In this document: piece by piece, positions 8,600 through 16,564 of the stretch
How the letters are laid out: each line of letters begins with the position of its first letter
Position numbering within the stretch: position 1 is the first letter of the stretch
Origin: JAJXWB01 sp964634325
GTDB lineage: Bacteria; Pseudomonadota; Alphaproteobacteria; Rhizobiales; Beijerinckiaceae
Direction of reading: 5' to 3'
DNA: 64,000 nt
Assembly (NCBI GenBank): GCA_964634325.1
Contig: CAZWJF010000005.1
Coordinates: 1 to 64,000 of the forward strand
Made by a program: the position numbers and the translations under genes
The notes under the pieces: generated by a model
Told to the model about the DNA's origin: nothing
What the model saw: only the letters and a program-made list of their open reading frames with translations
Database searches by the model: none

Positions 8600-9220
8600 A
8601 TGTTCTTCAAACTTGCCAAGGCGATTTTCGGTGCGGGACTGGCGGCGGCGGCCGCCTTCGCCGTGAGCCCGAGCTTCGCGGGCCCGGATAATGTCGGTTG
8701 GGCGCCGGTCGGCGGCGTCACCAGCGTTCCCTACGGCTGGGTCGATTTTTGCCAGCGCTACAAGGGCGAATGCGACGCAGGCGCCTCCATGCCGCGCAAT
8801 ATCGAACTGACCTCCAAGTCGCTCAAGGAAATCGAGCGCATCAATCGCTGGGTGAACAAGAACATCGAATCCGTCTCGGACATGGATCACTGGGGCGTCA
8901 TCGACCAGTGGGACTACCCGACCGACGGCAAGGGCGACTGCGAGGATTACGCGCTGCTGAAGCGCAAGCTGCTCGCCGAGCAGGGCTTCCCGATGCAGGC
9001 GCTGCTGATGACCGTCGTCAAGGACAAGAACAACGAGGGCCACGCGATCCTCACGCTGCGCACGGATCACGGCGACTTCGTGCTCGATAATCTCAGCGAC
9101 GACGTGAAGGGTTGGCGGCAATCCGGCTATCGTTTCGTCAAACGCCAGAGCCAGGCGGACATGAACACCTGGGTCTCGATCGGCGAACCGACCTCCGCCC
9201 CGGCTTACGTATCGCGCTGA
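8600..9220 (+). CDS. Bacterial transglutaminase-like cysteine proteinase (BTLCP)
   Basis: A 206-residue exported protein of the BTLCP (former DUF920) family, common in Rhizobiales. The signal peptide is about 1-27, ending at PSFAGP. The catalytic triad positions are visible: Cys114 in KGDCEDYALLKR, His148 in NEGHAILT and Asp163 in FVLDNLS. It probably acts on peptides or cell-envelope proteins in the periplasm; the substrate is unknown. Monocistronic, with a terminator just after it. Confidence 0.87.
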   Translation: MFFKLAKAIFGAGLAAAAAFAVSPSFAGPDNVGWAPVGGVTSVPYGWVDFCQRYKGECDAGASMPRNIELTSKSLKEIERINRWVNKNIESVSDMDHWGVIDQWDYPTDGKGDCEDYALLKRKLLAEQGFPMQALLMTVVKDKNNEGHAILTLRTDHGDFVLDNLSDDVKGWRQSGYRFVKRQSQADMNTWVSIGEPTSAPAYVSR

Positions 9221-9238
9221 ACAAGCGAAAGCGCTTTG

Positions 9239-9267
9239 ACCCGGCGTCCGCGAGGCCGCCGGGTTTT
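9239..9267 (+). terminator. Rho-independent terminator after BTLCP gene
   Basis: The stem CCCGGCG (9240-9246) pairs perfectly with CGCCGGG (9257-9263), extended by an A-T pair. It has a 10-base loop and is followed by TTTT. It sits 20 bases after the BTLCP stop. Confidence 0.65.
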
Positions 9268-9410
9268 GCACGTTCAGGTTGGGTTCATTCGCCAAGGCCG
9301 AGAATCGGCGACGAGCTTCGGCGTTGCGATTGACCCTGCGGTTGAATCGTCCGAGGCTCGCCCTCGTTTCCGCGCCCCCCGGCGCGGCCCCCAGAACCGG
9401 GAGTATTTCT

Positions 9411-9911
9411 ATGTCGATTCGGATTGCAGCCCCCGCGCTCGCCTTCGCCCTCGTCGGCCTCGGCATGAGCGCGCCCGCTTTCGCGCAGGCCAATGTGATG
9501 CAGGAGTGCGGGCAGGAATATCAGGCCGCCAAGGCCGCCAACAAGCTCAACGGCCAGACCTGGAATCAGTATCTGAAGGATTGCCGCGTGCGCCACGCGA
9601 CGCCGGCGGCGGCGACTGCGCCGGCCGCTCCCGCGGCTGCGCCGGCTGCGGCCAATCCGTTGAAGCCCGCGCCCGCCGCCGCGGCGAAGCCCGCAGCGCC
9701 GGCGGCTGCCGCGCCGGCCGCGTCCGGACCGGCGGTCTTCCCCACGAAGATCGATCCGAAATACGCCAGCGAGAAGCCCGGCAAACAGCGCGAGAAGACC
9801 TGCCTCGATCAGTACAACGCCAACAAGGCGACCAACGCCAACGGCGGCCTGAAATGGATCATGAAGGGCGGCGGCTATTACAGCGAATGCAACAAGCGCC
9901 TCAAGGGCTGA
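9411..9911 (+). CDS. Exported protein with two related Cys-bounded motifs and an Ala/Pro linker
   Basis: A 166-residue protein with signal peptide about 1-25 (ending PAFAQA). It has two similar segments, each bounded by cysteines: CGQEYQAAKAANKLNGQTW...C (about 33-58) and CLDQYNANKATNANGGLKW...C (about 134-161). A low-complexity Ala/Pro linker of about 65 residues lies between them. The repeats suggest two small disulfide-closed domains in the periplasm or on the envelope. I know no function. The start ATG 9411 has a GGGAG site. A terminator follows. Confidence 0.75.
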   Translation: MSIRIAAPALAFALVGLGMSAPAFAQANVMQECGQEYQAAKAANKLNGQTWNQYLKDCRVRHATPAAATAPAAPAAAPAAANPLKPAPAAAAKPAAPAAAAPAASGPAVFPTKIDPKYASEKPGKQREKTCLDQYNANKATNANGGLKWIMKGGGYYSECNKRLKG

Positions 9912-9935
9912 GCTTTCGCTTCACCCGATGACCAC

Positions 9936-9968
9936 ACGCCCCGGGCCGAAACCCGGGGCGTCGTTTTT
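9936..9968 (+). terminator. Rho-independent terminator
   Basis: A perfect 10-bp stem, ACGCCCCGGG (9936-9945) with CCCGGGGCGT (9952-9961), has a 6-base loop and is followed by a run of six T. It ends the preceding exported-protein gene and separates it from the convergent DUF4337 gene. Confidence 0.85.
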
Positions 9969-9974
9969 TCGGAC

Positions 9975-10544
9975 TCAGTGGATGTAAGCGAAACCTGCGG
10001 TCACAACGCCGAGAACGCCGAGCAGGATCGCGCCGTACCACGGCCACCGCTGCCCCTTGGTGATGATGGCGACGGTCGCCACCGCGATCGAGATATGCAG
10101 CATCGTCACCGCGATGGTCAGCACATGGTGGCGATGCGCGTGGCCCTCGCTGTCGTGCAATCGCGCTTCTGACTTGTGCTCGTATTCCTCGGCCTTCTTC
10201 TTGATGTCTTCCTGTTCGGAGTCGTAGCGCTTGGCCTGTTTGGCGAAGTCGTCGGCCTTCGGGCCGCCGGCTGCTGCGGCGATCTCGTACATGTTCTTCT
10301 TCAGGCTCTTGGCCTGAAAGAAATTCCAGTTGTCGGTCGCCTTGTTCTGCATCAGCACGGCTTCGTTCTTGGCGACCGTCACGCCGGCTGTCTCGATCGT
10401 CTCGAGCGATCCCACCGAAGCCGCGAGGACGGCGAGAATCGCGATCGTGATCGACACCATCGTCGTGAAGGGATCGCCGAGATGCGCCGCGTGCTCCGCA
10501 TGTTCGGCGTGTTCGAAATGTTCGGTCGGAAGTTGCTCGGCCAT
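9975..10544 (-). CDS. DUF4337 family membrane protein
   Basis: A 189-residue protein. It has a His-rich N-terminus (HFEHAEHAEHAAH), a first transmembrane helix about 28-48, a central charged coiled-coil-like region about 60-135 with LMQNKATDNWNFFQAKSLK (the DUF4337 hallmark), and two C-terminal helices about 143-188. Function is unknown. It is convergent with the terminator on its left and lies about 35 bases downstream of the PheC-like gene on the same strand. Confidence 0.85.
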   Translation of the reverse strand: MAEQLPTEHFEHAEHAEHAAHLGDPFTTMVSITIAILAVLAASVGSLETIETAGVTVAKNEAVLMQNKATDNWNFFQAKSLKKNMYEIAAAAGGPKADDFAKQAKRYDSEQEDIKKKAEEYEHKSEARLHDSEGHAHRHHVLTIAVTMLHISIAVATVAIITKGQRWPWYGAILLGVLGVVTAGFAYIH

Positions 10545-10580
10545 CTATCGCCCCGTTCGCCTGAAGTGCCCCGCGCCCCG

Positions 10581-11378
10581 TCAATCCATCCATTTTTGCG
10601 TGATTGCTCGGAACGCGCCGGATTCGATGGATATACGCAGCCATGTGTCGACGAAAGCCTTGAGCGGAGCGTCTCGCTGCAGCCAGTAGGCTTTTTCGGC
10701 GAAATCGAACGGACGCTCGGGATGGGCGGAGCACAGGACGCCGGGATGCAGCTTCGCCTGGTACTTCGTTTCCGAGACGTCGGTGACCATCACGTCGGCG
10801 CGCCCCTCGGCGATTTCCTCGAAAATCGCACGATTGTCCGGGAAGATTCGGACAGGCGCGCTCTTGAAATGCGCCCGCGCGAAGCGCTCGTTGGTCCCGC
10901 CGGGATTGACGACGACCCGCACATCCGGGCGGTCGATGTCGGGCAGGGCGTCGTATCGTCCGACGTCGCCGCACCGGACGATGGGAGTCTTGCCTTCGCG
11001 CAGGTAGGGCGCCGAAAAATAGCCCTTTCGCGCGCGATCGAGCGTGATCGAGACCCCGCCCATCGCGATGTCGAACTTGCCGGCCGAAAAGTCGGCGGCC
11101 AGGGTCGGCCAGGTCGTCGCCACGAACTCGACCTTTGCGCCGAGCGCCTTGCCCAAGGCTTCGGCCTGCTCGATGTCGACGCCGTCGTACCGCCCCGTCG
11201 ACGGATCCTTCCATGTGAACGGCTTGTAGTCGCCGGTCGTCCCGACCCGCAGCACGCCCCGTTCGACGATCTGGTCGAGCAGGCTCGATTCGGCGGCCGT
11301 CGCCCCGGCCGAAAGGACGAGGAGCAGGGCCGCCGACAGGACGGCGCGTATATTCGGCGGTCGGCGTTCGTGGCGCAT
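10581..11378 (-). CDS. Family 3 periplasmic binding protein, cyclohexadienyl dehydratase (PheC)-like
   Basis: A 265-residue exported protein (signal peptide about 1-29). It opens with the solute-binding family 3 start VLRVGTTGDYKPFTW and contains VVVNPGGTNERFARAHF, which is typical of PheC-type periplasmic cyclohexadienyl/arogenate dehydratases rather than plain amino-acid binders. No permease or ATPase gene is adjacent, which favours an enzyme or an orphan binder. Start ATG 11378 has a GGAG site; the frame extends 18 codons further without support. Confidence 0.75.
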   Translation of the reverse strand: MRHERRPPNIRAVLSAALLLVLSAGATAAESSLLDQIVERGVLRVGTTGDYKPFTWKDPSTGRYDGVDIEQAEALGKALGAKVEFVATTWPTLAADFSAGKFDIAMGGVSITLDRARKGYFSAPYLREGKTPIVRCGDVGRYDALPDIDRPDVRVVVNPGGTNERFARAHFKSAPVRIFPDNRAIFEEIAEGRADVMVTDVSETKYQAKLHPGVLCSAHPERPFDFAEKAYWLQRDAPLKAFVDTWLRISIESGAFRAITQKWMD

Positions 11379-11568
11379 GGACGCAGTCTCCTGAAGCGAC
11401 GATAGTCGTAGCCAAGGCGCAGCCGCTGGCAAGACGGTCCGCGTGGACAGCGTCGGCGCGAAGCCATATAAGCGCGTGCGATGCGAAAACTGCGGGTTCC
11501 GCGCGCCGGGAGCGCAGGCGGAAACGCAGGTGGGAATGCGGCGTCGGCCGCGCCGTCGGGAGCAAGCG

Positions 11569-12267
11569 ATGCAGGTTCAGGAGCGCCAGGTTTCCGCCGC
11601 GGATTTCGAGGCTCTTCGCCGGACCGCGATCGATTGTCAGGTTCGTCCCTTCGGCGTGACCGATCAGCGCCTGCTGGCCAGCTTTCTGGAGACGCCGCGC
11701 GAGAAGTTCGTTCCAGCCGGCCAGGAGGATCTGGCCTATTCCGACCGCGAGCTGAGCCACCCGCTCGCCGGCGGGCCGGGCGCGCGGACGATGATTCCGC
11801 CGATCGTGCTGGCGCGCCTGCTCCAGGCCGCCGAAATCAAGCCGAGCGATTCCGTCCTCGACGTGGGCGGCGCCGCTGGCTACACGGCCGCTCTGGCGGC
11901 CCGGCTGGCCGATCGCGTCGTCGCGCTGGAATCGGACGAGGCGCTGGCGCGCCGCGCTGGCGAGAATTTTGCGGCCCTCGGGCTGGCCAACGCGACCGCG
12001 CTCTGCGCTCCCCTGGCTGAAGGCGCTGCGGGAAAAGGCCCGTTCGACGTCGTCGTCGTCAACGGAGCGGCGGACGTGGGGCTCGAAAAGCTGCTCGACC
12101 AGCTCGCCTCGGGCGGGCGGTTGGTCACGCTCAAGCCGCAGGCGGCCGGAGCGGCCCGCGCCTTCGTCTACCGCAAGGACGGCTCCGCCATTTCCTGCCG
12201 GTCCCTGTTCGAGGGGGCCGGGAAATTGCTGCCGGAATTTGCAGCCAAGCCCGCTTTCGTGTTCTGA
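11569..12267 (+). CDS. pcm: Protein-L-isoaspartate O-methyltransferase-like protein
   Basis: A 232-residue PCMT-family methyltransferase. The N-terminal RRTAIDCQVRPFGVTDQRLL and PREKFVP motifs and the SAM loop VLDVGGAAGYTAALAA (about 98-113) are present. It may repair isoaspartyl residues, although this alphaproteobacterial branch, typically placed just before tolC, is diverged: the family active-site T-x-S region reads GPGARTMIPP. ATG 11569 has a GGGAG site and is preferred over upstream starts. Confidence 0.8.
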   Translation: MQVQERQVSAADFEALRRTAIDCQVRPFGVTDQRLLASFLETPREKFVPAGQEDLAYSDRELSHPLAGGPGARTMIPPIVLARLLQAAEIKPSDSVLDVGGAAGYTAALAARLADRVVALESDEALARRAGENFAALGLANATALCAPLAEGAAGKGPFDVVVVNGAADVGLEKLLDQLASGGRLVTLKPQAAGAARAFVYRKDGSAISCRSLFEGAGKLLPEFAAKPAFVF

Positions 12268-12491
12268 AGCGCTCGCCGGCGCGCGGTTCGAGCGGGCGGG
12301 CGACCGGTCGCGAGACAATTCGTCGCGTCGCTTTATGTGTCGCATTTTTGCAGCGTGCGCGCAGTTTTTCGCCTTGGGGCGAGAGTGGCGGGATGCAAAC
12401 GGGTCGTACGCCGGTAAACTATCGGTTAACGCGGCGGCCGATTTGCTGCTGGAGATAAAGGCGTCGTCGGCGCGACGTGCGGGGTTTGAAG

Positions 12492-13985
12492 ATGCATCAG
12501 TGCGAAACGGCGTCGATCGATTGTGCGATCGTTCGCGCCGCGAGTGGCGTCGAGAGCGCGGTCGTGCGCGGTCGCGCGCGTTGGGCGGGGCTTCTGGCCG
12601 GCGTCTCCGTGCTTCTGCTGGCTGCGTCCCACGCATCCGCCGAGACGATGTCCAGCGCGCTGGCGCGCGCCTATGCGTCCAACCCGGATATCAACCAGCA
12701 GCGCGCGAGCGTTCGCGGGATCGACGAGAATATTCCGAAGGCGAAGTCCGGGTGGCTTCCGAAGGTGAACGCCAGCGCTTCCGTCGGAGCGCAATACACC
12801 TACGTGCGCGCCGCCCCGACGCGAATCGACGAATCCCATCCGACGCGCCAGCGCCCCATGGGCCAGAAATACGATGACGCCACGCCCCGTTCGTTCGGCG
12901 TGACCGCCACCGAAACCCTGTTCGACGGCTTCAAGACGCTCAACTCCGTCCGTCAGGCCGAATCGCAGACCTTCGCCGCCCGCGAACTCATGCGGAACAC
13001 CGAGCAGACCGTGCTCCTGAACGCGGCGACGTCGTACATGAACGTTCTGCGCGACACGGCGATCGTCAATCTGCGCAGGAACAACATCAGCGTTCTGGAA
13101 GAACAGCTTCGCCAGACGCGCGACCGGTTCCAGGTCGGCGAAGTGACCCGCACCGACGTCGCGCAGGCGGAAGCCAGTCTGGCGCAGTCGCGTTCCGACT
13201 TCTTCGCGGCGCAGGCGAGCTTGCAGGCCTCGGTCGCCAGCTACCGGCAGTACGTCGGCGTCGAACCGAAAAAGCTGGCGCCCGCCAAACCTGTCGAAAA
13301 GCTTCTGCCCAAAGCGTTGAAAGACGCGGTCTCCACGTCGCAGGTCGACCATCCCGGCATCGCCGCCGCCCTGCATAACGTCGATGTCGCGGCCGCCGCC
13401 GTGAAAGTCGCCGAGGCCGCGCTGTATCCGAACGTGTCGGTCACGGGCGCGCTCAATCGCGCTCTCGACTATCAGGGGCTGACTGGCCAGAAGTCGTTTT
13501 CCGCGTCGGTGACCGGGCAGGTCAACGTGCCGCTCTATCAGGGCGGCGCCGAATACGCGACGATCCGTCAGGCCAAGGAGCAACTTGGTCAGGCGCGACT
13601 GGCCGCCGATTTGCAGCGCGACCAGATTCGCGCGCTGGTCGTCACCGCCTGGGGACAGCTCGAGACTGCCAAGGCGCAGCTGATTTCCGGTCAGGCCGCC
13701 GTGACCGCAGCCGAGATCGCGCTCAACGGCGTGCGCGAGGAGGCCAAGGTCGGCCAGCGCACGACCTTCGACGTGTTGACCGCGCAGCAGACTCTGCTCA
13801 ACACGCGCGTCGTGCTCGTGACCGCGCAGCGCGATCGCGTCGTCGCCTCCTACGCCGTGCTCTCCGCGATGGGCCATCTGTCCGCCGGTCGCCTCAATCT
13901 GACGGCGGAGCTCTACGATCCGACCATTCATCTCGATCAGGTGAAGAACAAACTGATCGGCGTGAGAACGCCCGACGGACGTTGA
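12492..13985 (+). CDS. tolC: TolC family outer-membrane efflux/secretion protein
   Basis: About 497 residues. A signal-like hydrophobic stretch (WAGLLAGVSVLLLAAS) precedes the mature start at about residue 45. Two repeats of the outer-membrane-factor helical hairpin follow (about 50-250 and 270-480), with typical YASNPDINQQRASVRG, TRTDVAQAEASLAQSR and TTFDVLTAQQTLLNTR segments. It would form the trimeric exit duct of type I secretion or multidrug efflux. The pump partners are not in this window. Start uncertain: ATG 12492 or a GTG five codons upstream. Confidence 0.9.
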   Translation: MHQCETASIDCAIVRAASGVESAVVRGRARWAGLLAGVSVLLLAASHASAETMSSALARAYASNPDINQQRASVRGIDENIPKAKSGWLPKVNASASVGAQYTYVRAAPTRIDESHPTRQRPMGQKYDDATPRSFGVTATETLFDGFKTLNSVRQAESQTFAARELMRNTEQTVLLNAATSYMNVLRDTAIVNLRRNNISVLEEQLRQTRDRFQVGEVTRTDVAQAEASLAQSRSDFFAAQASLQASVASYRQYVGVEPKKLAPAKPVEKLLPKALKDAVSTSQVDHPGIAAALHNVDVAAAAVKVAEAALYPNVSVTGALNRALDYQGLTGQKSFSASVTGQVNVPLYQGGAEYATIRQAKEQLGQARLAADLQRDQIRALVVTAWGQLETAKAQLISGQAAVTAAEIALNGVREEAKVGQRTTFDVLTAQQTLLNTRVVLVTAQRDRVVASYAVLSAMGHLSAGRLNLTAELYDPTIHLDQVKNKLIGVRTPDGR

Positions 13986-14118
13986 GCGCGCGCTCCACAG
14001 CCGAATGTCGTGCGCGTGTTGCGCGGCGTCTCGCCGCGTGAGAATCTGATCTCCCTCATCGAGCGCGATTCGCGGAATGCCGCTGCGATTTTGCGCGACC
14101 TGAATAGCGTGCCGTGCC

Positions 14119-14943
14119 ATGACCGCAGCGAATGCTCCCTTCCAGACGTCGGTGGAGAACGAGCGCCGCGCGCATGAGCCGTCGATGGAGGAAATCCTCG
14201 CTTCGATTCGGAAGATCATTGCAGACGACGAAGCCCTTCCGCTGAGCCGGAACGCGGGGCCGCCGCGGCTGTTCGAGACCAATGTGACGCCGCTCTCCGT
14301 CGCTCCGGCGCCGTCGCGCGCCGTGCAGGGTCCGGCCGAGTCGAACGTGGAGCCGAGCGTCGTCGCCGAAGCGGCCCATGCCGACGTCAGCGCGACGGAA
14401 GTGTTGGCGCATGCCCAGTTGGACGAGCGGGAGCTTGCTTCGTTCGAAGAGGTGCGTCGCGAGCTTTCCCGCGTGGATGAGGCGCCAGCGCCCGAAGCGG
14501 CCGCCGCGTCCATCGAAAGCGCGCCGCTCGAAAGTACGCACATAGAAACTGCGCCCGCAGAAATTGCGCCGCTCGTCGATTCGCACGACGCGCGCGACAT
14601 ACTCTCGCTCAGGCCGGCGATGGACATGCCGGCCGCTATCGAGCCCGAGACCGCGGAGCCGCACGAGGAATTCGTCGCGCCGGAGCCGACTTATGTAGAG
14701 AGCCAGGCCGCGACCGGCTTCGACCCGCCGGCGATGCTATCGCCTGAGGCCAACGCGAGCGTTGCGTCGGCGTTCCAGGCGCTATCGGCCAGCGTCCAGA
14801 TTGCGAGCGCCGAGACGATTGACCGGCATGTCCGGGAAATGTTGCGGCCCATGCTCAAGCAATGGCTCGACGACAACCTGCCGGTGATGGTCGAGCGTCT
14901 CGTGCGCGCCGAGATCGAGCGCGTCGCGCGCGGCGGTCGCTGA
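14119..14943 (+). CDS. popZ: PopZ family polar organizing protein (DUF2497)
   Basis: A 274-residue protein with the two conserved ends of PopZ: an N-terminal helix EPSMEEILASIRKIIADDE (about 20-38) and the C-terminal oligomerisation helices VREMLRPMLKQWLDDNLP...RAEIERVARGG (about 236-274). An acidic, Pro/Glu/Ala-rich disordered spacer of about 190 residues separates them. PopZ forms a cell-pole matrix that tethers chromosome origins and regulators. It is followed about 50 bases later by an ftsB-like gene. Confidence 0.88.
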   Translation: MTAANAPFQTSVENERRAHEPSMEEILASIRKIIADDEALPLSRNAGPPRLFETNVTPLSVAPAPSRAVQGPAESNVEPSVVAEAAHADVSATEVLAHAQLDERELASFEEVRRELSRVDEAPAPEAAAASIESAPLESTHIETAPAEIAPLVDSHDARDILSLRPAMDMPAAIEPETAEPHEEFVAPEPTYVESQAATGFDPPAMLSPEANASVASAFQALSASVQIASAETIDRHVREMLRPMLKQWLDDNLPVMVERLVRAEIERVARGGR

Positions 14944-14953
14944 TCGCGCGTCA

Positions 14954-14970
14954 TTAACGCGGCGCTAACC
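14954..14970 (+). promoter_or_regulatory. Possible CtrA box
   Basis: TTAA, 7 bases, then CTAACC (14965-14970) matches the CtrA consensus TTAA-N7-TTAAC with one mismatch. It lies 22 bases upstream of the ftsB-like start, where a cell-cycle regulator would make sense. Short motif, so chance is possible. Confidence 0.3.
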
Positions 14971-14991
14971 GTCTTCGGTCCACCGTTCTGC

Positions 14992-15318
14992 ATGGTCCGC
15001 ACTCGTATGCGCGCGAATCTCGCGCCGATTCTGTTTCATGTCTTTTCGGCGCTCGTCGCCGGCTATTTCGTCTGGCACGCCATCCACGGCCAGCGCGGTC
15101 TCAAGACGCGCGACGAATACGCGGCCCGGATCGCCGAACTCCAGTCCAATCTCGACAGCCTCAAGGCCGAGCGCGCGCGCTGGGCGCGCAACATCGCTCT
15201 CGTGAAAGGCGAGGTGGTCGATCGCGATATTCTCGAGGAGCAGGCCCGGATCGAACTCGGGCGCATTCAGAAGAATGAAGTGATCATTCTGACGAGCCCT
15301 CCCAAAGGCGCACAATAA
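14992..15318 (+). CDS. ftsB: Septum formation initiator (FtsB/DivIC-like)
   Basis: A 108-residue bitopic membrane protein with a short cytoplasmic start, a transmembrane helix about 12-32 and a coiled coil about 40-70 (IAELQSNLDSLKAERARWARN). It is followed by the family C-terminus VVDRDILEEQARIELGRIQKNEVIIL. It acts in the periplasmic FtsB-FtsL-FtsQ link of the divisome. Its place directly upstream of the pdh operon is common in Rhizobiales. Confidence 0.88.
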   Translation: MVRTRMRANLAPILFHVFSALVAGYFVWHAIHGQRGLKTRDEYAARIAELQSNLDSLKAERARWARNIALVKGEVVDRDILEEQARIELGRIQKNEVIILTSPPKGAQ

Positions 15319-15342
15319 CCGAAAAGCAGTTAATCGCTTTGA

Positions 15343-15373
15343 ATTAACTCGATTCGAGTTAATATTGTAACTC
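15343..15373. promoter_or_regulatory. Overlapping palindromes upstream of pdhA, likely operator
   Basis: A perfect 10-1-10 inverted repeat (15343-15363, half-site ATTAACTCGA) overlaps a second perfect 6-6-6 inverted repeat, GAGTTA (15356-15361) with TAACTC (15368-15373). That gives three copies of the half-site GAGTTA in alternating orientation. It is AT-rich without a U-run, so it does not look like a terminator. It lies 120-150 bases before pdhA. Confidence 0.6.
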
Positions 15374-15492
15374 TCTGAAATAAGTCAGGCTTTCTGACGT
15401 TATTGTCGTTTCGTCGCCCCTCGTCAGTCGCGCGCCTATGCGCTACCTTCCAGCCCAATTGGAAGGAAACGCAATAAATCGAGGGATGCGCG

Positions 15493-16512
15493 ATGGCGGC
15501 GACCGCGAAATCGAAGTCTGCCAAAAGCGAGGACGAGGCCGGCGCAGCGCCGCCCGAGTTGACGCGCGAGCAGGAGCTTCAAGCCTATCGTGAAATGCTG
15601 CTGATCAGGCGCTTCGAGGAGAAGGCCGGTCAGATGTACGGCATGGGCCTGATCGGCGGCTTCTGCCATCTCTACATCGGCCAGGAAGCCGTGGTCGTTG
15701 GCGTCGCCATGGCGTCGCGACCGGGCGATCAGGTCATCACCTCCTATCGCGACCATGGCCACATGCTCGCCTGCGGCCTCGATCCGAAGGGCGTGATGGC
15801 GGAGCTGACCGGACGCAGGGGCGGCCTTTCCAAGGGCAAGGGCGGCTCGATGCACATGTTCTCGAAAGAGAAGAATTTCTACGGCGGCCATGGCATCGTC
15901 GGCGCGCAGGTCGCGCTCGGCACCGGCCTCGCCTTCGCCAACCGCTATCGCGCGAACGACTCCGTCTCGCTCACCTATTTTGGCGACGGCGCGGCCAATC
16001 AGGGCCAGGTGTACGAGAGCTTCAACATGGCGGAGCTCTGGAAGCTGCCGGTGATCTTCATCATCGAGAACAATCGCTACGCGATGGGCACCTCGGTCGT
16101 TCGCTCTTCGGCGCTGACCGATTTCTCGCGACGCGGCGCTTCCTTCAATATCCCGGGCGAACAGGTCGACGGCATGGACGTCCGCGCCGTGAAGGCAGCC
16201 ACCGACAAGGCGCTGCAATGGTGCCGCGACGGCGCCGGCCCGTACATCCTGGAGATGCAGACCTACCGCTATCGCGGCCATTCCATGTCCGATCCGGCGA
16301 AGTACCGCTCCAAGGAAGAAGTGCAGAAAATGCGCGAGGAGCACGACCCGATCGAACAGGTGCGCGCGCGTCTGCTCCGCAACGGCGTGTCCGAGGACGA
16401 GCTGAAGAAGATCGACGGCTCGGTGCGCTCGATCGTGTCCGAAGCCGCGGAATTCGCGACGCAGGACCCGGAGCCCGATCCCTCCGAGCTTTATACCGAC
16501 GTTCTGCTCTGA
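15493..16512 (+). CDS. pdhA: Pyruvate dehydrogenase E1 component, alpha subunit
   Basis: A 339-residue E1-alpha. The thiamine-diphosphate motif GDGAANQGQVYESFN...ENNRYAMGTS is at about 162-200, and the substrate-site segment YRDHGHMLACG and the conserved RYRGHSMSDP near the phosphorylation-loop region are present. It pairs with PdhB to decarboxylate pyruvate and reductively acetylate the lipoyl groups. It is the first gene of an operon running to lpdA. The Lys/Ala-rich N-terminal about 20 residues are typical of alphaproteobacterial PdhA. Confidence 0.96.
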   Translation: MAATAKSKSAKSEDEAGAAPPELTREQELQAYREMLLIRRFEEKAGQMYGMGLIGGFCHLYIGQEAVVVGVAMASRPGDQVITSYRDHGHMLACGLDPKGVMAELTGRRGGLSKGKGGSMHMFSKEKNFYGGHGIVGAQVALGTGLAFANRYRANDSVSLTYFGDGAANQGQVYESFNMAELWKLPVIFIIENNRYAMGTSVVRSSALTDFSRRGASFNIPGEQVDGMDVRAVKAATDKALQWCRDGAGPYILEMQTYRYRGHSMSDPAKYRSKEEVQKMREEHDPIEQVRARLLRNGVSEDELKKIDGSVRSIVSEAAEFATQDPEPDPSELYTDVLL

Positions 16513-16564
16513 CGCTGCGGACGCGACAGCGCCCGCCATTTCCCTTCAGATGCGAGTTTCCAGA

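Noticed and set aside
12395..12432. CtrA box before tolC
   Set aside because: The two TTAA-like halves have the wrong spacing and one does not match.
9901..12636. Very long minus-strand open frame (over 900 codons) across DUF4337, PheC-like, pcm and tolC starts
   Set aside because: It is a high-GC shadow: it crosses recognised genes on both strands, is Arg-rich and has no domain.
12426..14627. Long minus-strand frame opposite tolC and popZ
   Set aside because: TolC and PopZ on the plus strand are clear; the antisense product is low-complexity.
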